Assembly: GCA_031378805.1 (NCBI GenBank)
Contig: JANNEO010000020.1
Span: 1 to 51,061, forward strand
Reading direction: 5' to 3'
DNA length: 51,061 bases
Source: JADCCX01 sp031378805
Lineage (GTDB): Bacteria; Pseudomonadota; Alphaproteobacteria; Rhizobiales; Beijerinckiaceae
Of this stretch, positions 48,324-51,061 are shown piece by piece; within the stretch, counting starts at the first letter, position 1, and each line of letters begins with the position of its first letter. Below the pieces are notes generated by a model. That model was not told the origin of the DNA. It made no database searches and worked only from the letters and a program-made list of their open reading frames with translations. Both the position numbers and the translations under genes were made by a program.

Positions 48324-49323
48324 GTTGATCCAGGCCTATCCGCACGCCTCCGTGCTGACGGATGCCGGTGGCGGCGTGCTGGCCTTCAACGCTTCTGCAG
48401 TCCTGCTTTTCCCATTCCTGAGGACAGGCGAGCCGTTGAGCTTTGCCATCCGTGACCCCGAGATTCTTGCGGCAGTCGGCGCGACCGGGGATGACGGCAC
48501 GACCCGCAAGCTTGATGTCATCGAGCGCATCCCCGTGGAGCGTGCCTTCGCGGTCAGTGTTGCACGCATGGCTTCGGGCGGCACGCTGATCGTTTTCGAT
48601 GATCTGACGCCGGGTCGCAGGCTGGAGCAGATGCGGGTCGATTTCATCGCCAATGCCAGCCATGAACTGCGCACGCCGCTGGCCTCGCTCATCGGTTTTG
48701 TCGAAACCCTCAAGGGTCCGGCCCGCAACGACGCCAAGGCGCGGGACAGCTTTCTCGACATCATGGAGAGGCAAGCCAAGCGCATGGCCCGGCTCATTGA
48801 CGATCTGCTGTCCCTGTCGCGCATCGAGCTCAACGCGCATATCCGTCCGACAGGCATGGTGGATATTGCGAGCGTCATCCAGCAGATCTGTGATGCCATG
48901 AGGCCGCTGGCACAGGAAAAGAGTGTGCAACTCCTGTTTGAAGTGCCGTCCGATGCTTCGACTGTCATCGGCGATCGTGACGAACTGCTGCGCGTCTTCG
49001 AGAACCTGATCGAGAACGCCATCAAATACGGGCATGGTGGTGGCAGGGTTGACATTGGCGTCAATCGACACCCCAGCGGCGACGTCACGGCCACCGTGCG
49101 TGACTTTGGTCCCGGCATCAGCGCGGATGATCTGCCGCGCCTCACCGAACGCTTCTACAGGGCGAACGTGGCGGCGTCGCGCGATGCGGGTGGCACGGGC
49201 CTTGGTCTGGCGATCGTGAAGCATATCGTTGCCCGCCACCGAGGGCGGCTGGAGATCGCCAGCACGCCTGGGGCCGGTGCCACATTCAGCGTCAGCCTGC
49301 GAAGCAGAGGCGAGCCGTCGTGA
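48304..49323 (+). CDS. PhoR-like sensor histidine kinase without membrane segment
   Basis: A 339-residue kinase. It begins directly with a PAS-like domain (residues 1-105) and has HisKA ANASHELRTPLASLIGF with His near 120, then N-box NLIENAIKYGHGG, RDFGPGIS and GGTGLGLAIVKHI. The kinase core is most like PhoR of phosphate control. PhoR proteins usually have one or two N-terminal membrane segments; here an in-frame stop at 48253 excludes any upstream extension. No phoB, pst or response regulator gene is adjacent. GTG 48304 has AAGGGA upstream. The 20-bp overlap with the membrane-protein gene suggests coupled synthesis. Confidence 0.9.
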   Translation: MTFPATELIQAYPHASVLTDAGGGVLAFNASAVLLFPFLRTGEPLSFAIRDPEILAAVGATGDDGTTRKLDVIERIPVERAFAVSVARMASGGTLIVFDDLTPGRRLEQMRVDFIANASHELRTPLASLIGFVETLKGPARNDAKARDSFLDIMERQAKRMARLIDDLLSLSRIELNAHIRPTGMVDIASVIQQICDAMRPLAQEKSVQLLFEVPSDASTVIGDRDELLRVFENLIENAIKYGHGGGRVDIGVNRHPSGDVTATVRDFGPGISADDLPRLTERFYRANVAASRDAGGTGLGLAIVKHIVARHRGRLEIASTPGAGATFSVSLRSRGEPS

Positions 49324-49398
49324 TCCATGGCAACGCTTGCTGGTGACAGGTTACTGGCAACCGGGCATCATGCCTGCATAACAAGCGGCGGGAAGGCG

Positions 49399-50640
49399 AT
49401 GTCAGCCAACGCAATTGTCGCGGATCGCCTGATCGGCGTTCCTGACCATGTCAGCAAGCCCCCGCCGTATTACGGGCCGCAGTCTGCTGCCGCGACCGGT
49501 ACCGACCTTGCGCCGCTGGTCTGGCGTGGGCAGGTGCTGACGGTGATCACGCTGGGGTTCTATCGCTTCTGGTACAGGACGGATCTGCGCCGCTGGTACT
49601 GGCGCAACACCATCATCGGGGGCACGGGACTGGAATATCGCGGCTCGGCGCGGGAGCTGCTGCTGGGCTTTCTTTTCGCCTTGGCGATCATGGTGCCGCT
49701 CTATCTTGTTTCGGCCTATGGAAGTCTGTTCCTCGGCGAAACTGTGTCTGTCGCCTTGCAGGGTCTGTTTGCCATAGCCTTCGTGTTTCTTGTCCAGTAT
49801 GGCGCGTTCCGCTCGCGCCGCTATCGGCTGACCCGGACGGTCTGGAGGGGCATACGCTTCGACCAGACGGGATCTGCCGTTGCCTTTGGCTTGAAATCGC
49901 TGGGCTGGATTTTCCTGACGCTGGTTTCCCTTGGGCTGCTGTTTCCGCTGATGCGGCGTGCGCTGGAGCGCCACAGGATCCAGCACACGCGGTTCGGCTC
50001 GGCACAAGGCGCATTCGATGCGTCAGTGGCCCCCGTGATGAAGCGCTGGCTTGCGCTGGTTGTCCCTACAGTTGTTCTCGCGGGTGGCGGCCTTGTCGCA
50101 GCTATCGCTTTCGCTGGGCTTGATTCTGCTGGTGACGTGCAACTGGAGTCCGTCGGCATCTCCGCGCTCCTCGTGCCGCTCGGGCTGATCTGGCCGATCA
50201 TGTTCTGGCCAGCCTACCGGGCGGCAGAATTTCGGACCTTCACGAATGGAACATCCATCGGCAAAGTTCGTCTGAGATCCAGCTTTCAGACGCGGCGGCT
50301 CTACGGCCTTTATGGTCGGATGATCGGCGCTGGCTTGCTTGGTCTGCTGGCCGTTCTGATCATACTCGCTCTCCTGGCTCCGGCGCTTTTCTTCTGGATC
50401 CGCAAGGGGACGCCACCGATTGGTGCCCTGGTTCAGTCGGTCGTGCTGTATCTCGGCGGATTCACGGTCTTCGCGGCGCTGAAGGAGCTTGTCTTCAGCC
50501 AGGGTTTCTGGCGTCACGCGGTATCGACGCTGGACATCGCCAACCTGGGCGACGTCGATGATATCCTTGGCACTGGCGTGTCACCTGAAGCTGCAACCGG
50601 AGAGGGCCTCGCGGACGCCCTCGATTTCGGAGGCGTATAA
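49399..50640 (+). CDS. DUF898 (YjgN-like) membrane protein
   Basis: A 413-residue protein of the DUF898 family, inner-membrane proteins of unknown function. Two repeated modules of aromatic-rich segments are seen: TVITLGFYRFWYRTDLRRWYW near residue 50, and KSLGWIFLTLVSLGLLFPLM with ERHRIQHTRFGSA later. About seven hydrophobic segments are present. ATG 49399 has GGGAAGG in front, better than the longer open frame from 49327. The stop shares a base with the next start (TAATG); DUF898 beside an M48 peptidase is a recurring pair. Confidence 0.92.
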   Translation: MSANAIVADRLIGVPDHVSKPPPYYGPQSAAATGTDLAPLVWRGQVLTVITLGFYRFWYRTDLRRWYWRNTIIGGTGLEYRGSARELLLGFLFALAIMVPLYLVSAYGSLFLGETVSVALQGLFAIAFVFLVQYGAFRSRRYRLTRTVWRGIRFDQTGSAVAFGLKSLGWIFLTLVSLGLLFPLMRRALERHRIQHTRFGSAQGAFDASVAPVMKRWLALVVPTVVLAGGGLVAAIAFAGLDSAGDVQLESVGISALLVPLGLIWPIMFWPAYRAAEFRTFTNGTSIGKVRLRSSFQTRRLYGLYGRMIGAGLLGLLAVLIILALLAPALFFWIRKGTPPIGALVQSVVLYLGGFTVFAALKELVFSQGFWRHAVSTLDIANLGDVDDILGTGVSPEAATGEGLADALDFGGV

Positions 50641-51061
50641 TGCAGGGCTCAGCGGTCTATTATGATGGCCTGCGCCCGCTGCCGCGTCATGCCCAGGTGG
50701 CGTTGGTGGGCAAGGGCATCCAGTTGTCCATCGACGGCGGCCCGTATTTCAACTGGGAATATGGTACGGTCCGGCTGGAAGAAGATGGAGCGCTTCCGCT
50801 GCGCTTTCACCGCGAGCAAAGCGGCACGCATACCGGCGAGGTTCTGGAGATCAACGATGCGGACCTTGCCGCGGCGCTGAAGCTGCGTTGCCGGTCGCTG
50901 GGTGGCACAGAGCGTGAGCGCAACCGTTTCCGCATGAAGATCATCGGTTGGTCGCTGGCCGCCGTGGTTTCTCTGGGGGCGGTGGTGTTCTACGGCATTC
51001 CCGCGCTCGCCACGCGCCTGGCTCCGCTCGTGCCCTGGAGCACCGAGGTTGCGCTGGGCAA
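50640..51061 (+). CDS. Membrane protein, likely M48-type peptidase, N-terminal part (partial)
   Basis: Only the first 140 residues are present; the gene runs off the window. It begins with a beta-rich domain of about 95 residues (YYDGLRPLPRHAQVALVGKG, LSIDGGPYFNWEYG, LEINDADLAAALKLRC) and then a membrane segment (IIGWSLAAVVSLGAVVFYGI) and a short periplasmic-type stretch ALATRLAPLVPWSTEVALG. This N-terminal arrangement before a zinc HExxH peptidase domain is known from M48 proteins encoded next to DUF898 genes. The catalytic domain itself is not visible, so the call rests on context and the N-terminal domain. Confidence 0.72.
   Translation, partial: MQGSAVYYDGLRPLPRHAQVALVGKGIQLSIDGGPYFNWEYGTVRLEEDGALPLRFHREQSGTHTGEVLEINDADLAAALKLRCRSLGGTERERNRFRMKIIGWSLAAVVSLGAVVFYGIPALATRLAPLVPWSTEVALG

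Noticed and set aside
1..51061. Search for tRNA or rRNA genes, CRISPR arrays, prophage or intact insertion sequences.
   Set aside because: No cloverleaf-like sequence, rRNA block, regularly spaced repeat or transposase/integrase other than housekeeping XerC was recognised by eye; a covariance-model search would be needed to exclude small RNAs.

Overview
The window is about 51 kb of GC-rich DNA with almost continuous coding. It looks like the chromosome of an alphaproteobacterium, most likely of the order Hyphomicrobiales (Rhizobiales). The evidence is the gene order dusB-ntrB-ntrC, ntrY-ntrX-hfq-hflX; a CcrM-type adenine methyltransferase beside rnhB; purL-bolA; a xerC/priA divergent pair; and GAAC-N7-GAAC type SOS boxes. 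The genus cannot be told from the sequence alone. No rRNA, tRNA, CRISPR array or complete insertion sequence was seen.

Layout. Positions 1-7.5 kb hold the nitrogen-control regulators: the end of dusB, ntrBC, two small minus-strand genes wedged in, then ntrYX. hfq and hflX follow (7.6-9.3 kb) behind a textbook sigma-54 promoter. Next come two tandem GH25 lysozyme-like genes (9.4-11.6 kb), a membrane methyltransferase and a DciA-like gene on the minus strand, and mutY-mutS (12.7-16.5 kb). Positions 16.5-19.0 kb form an accessory patch: a 48-bp inverted repeat, a HigA-type antitoxin without a toxin, an antitoxin pseudogene between short direct repeats, and an AT-richer gene for an unknown exported protein. 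Housekeeping resumes with purL-bolA, xerC/priA and rnhB-ccrM (19-26.7 kb). A radical-SAM gene behind two tandem LexA-type boxes, a DUF3830 gene, hppD with a divergent Lrp-type regulator, a DUF533 gene, a two-gene permease and msrA bring us to 33.9 kb.

Positions 34-43.3 kb are one long operon for nucleoside use: a BMP-type binding protein, a double ATPase, two permeases, cytidine deaminase, purine nucleoside phosphorylase, deoxyribose-phosphate aldolase, thymidine phosphorylase and a 2-hydroxyacid dehydrogenase. Together these import nucleosides, release the bases and send deoxyribose phosphate into central metabolism. The genes overlap or abut except at three junctions, and each of these is occupied by a palindromic repeat. 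The end of the window holds an exported beta-rich protein, a SpoU-type RNA methyltransferase, a Uup-like ABC-F protein, a UPF0104 membrane protein overlapping a PhoR-like kinase that has no membrane segment, a DUF898 protein and the start of an M48-type membrane peptidase.

The most notable signals are the sigma-54 promoter before hfq, the paired SOS boxes before the radical-SAM gene, the repeat-filled junctions of the nucleoside operon, the 11-bp dyad between xerC and priA, and the accessory patch at 16.5-19 kb.
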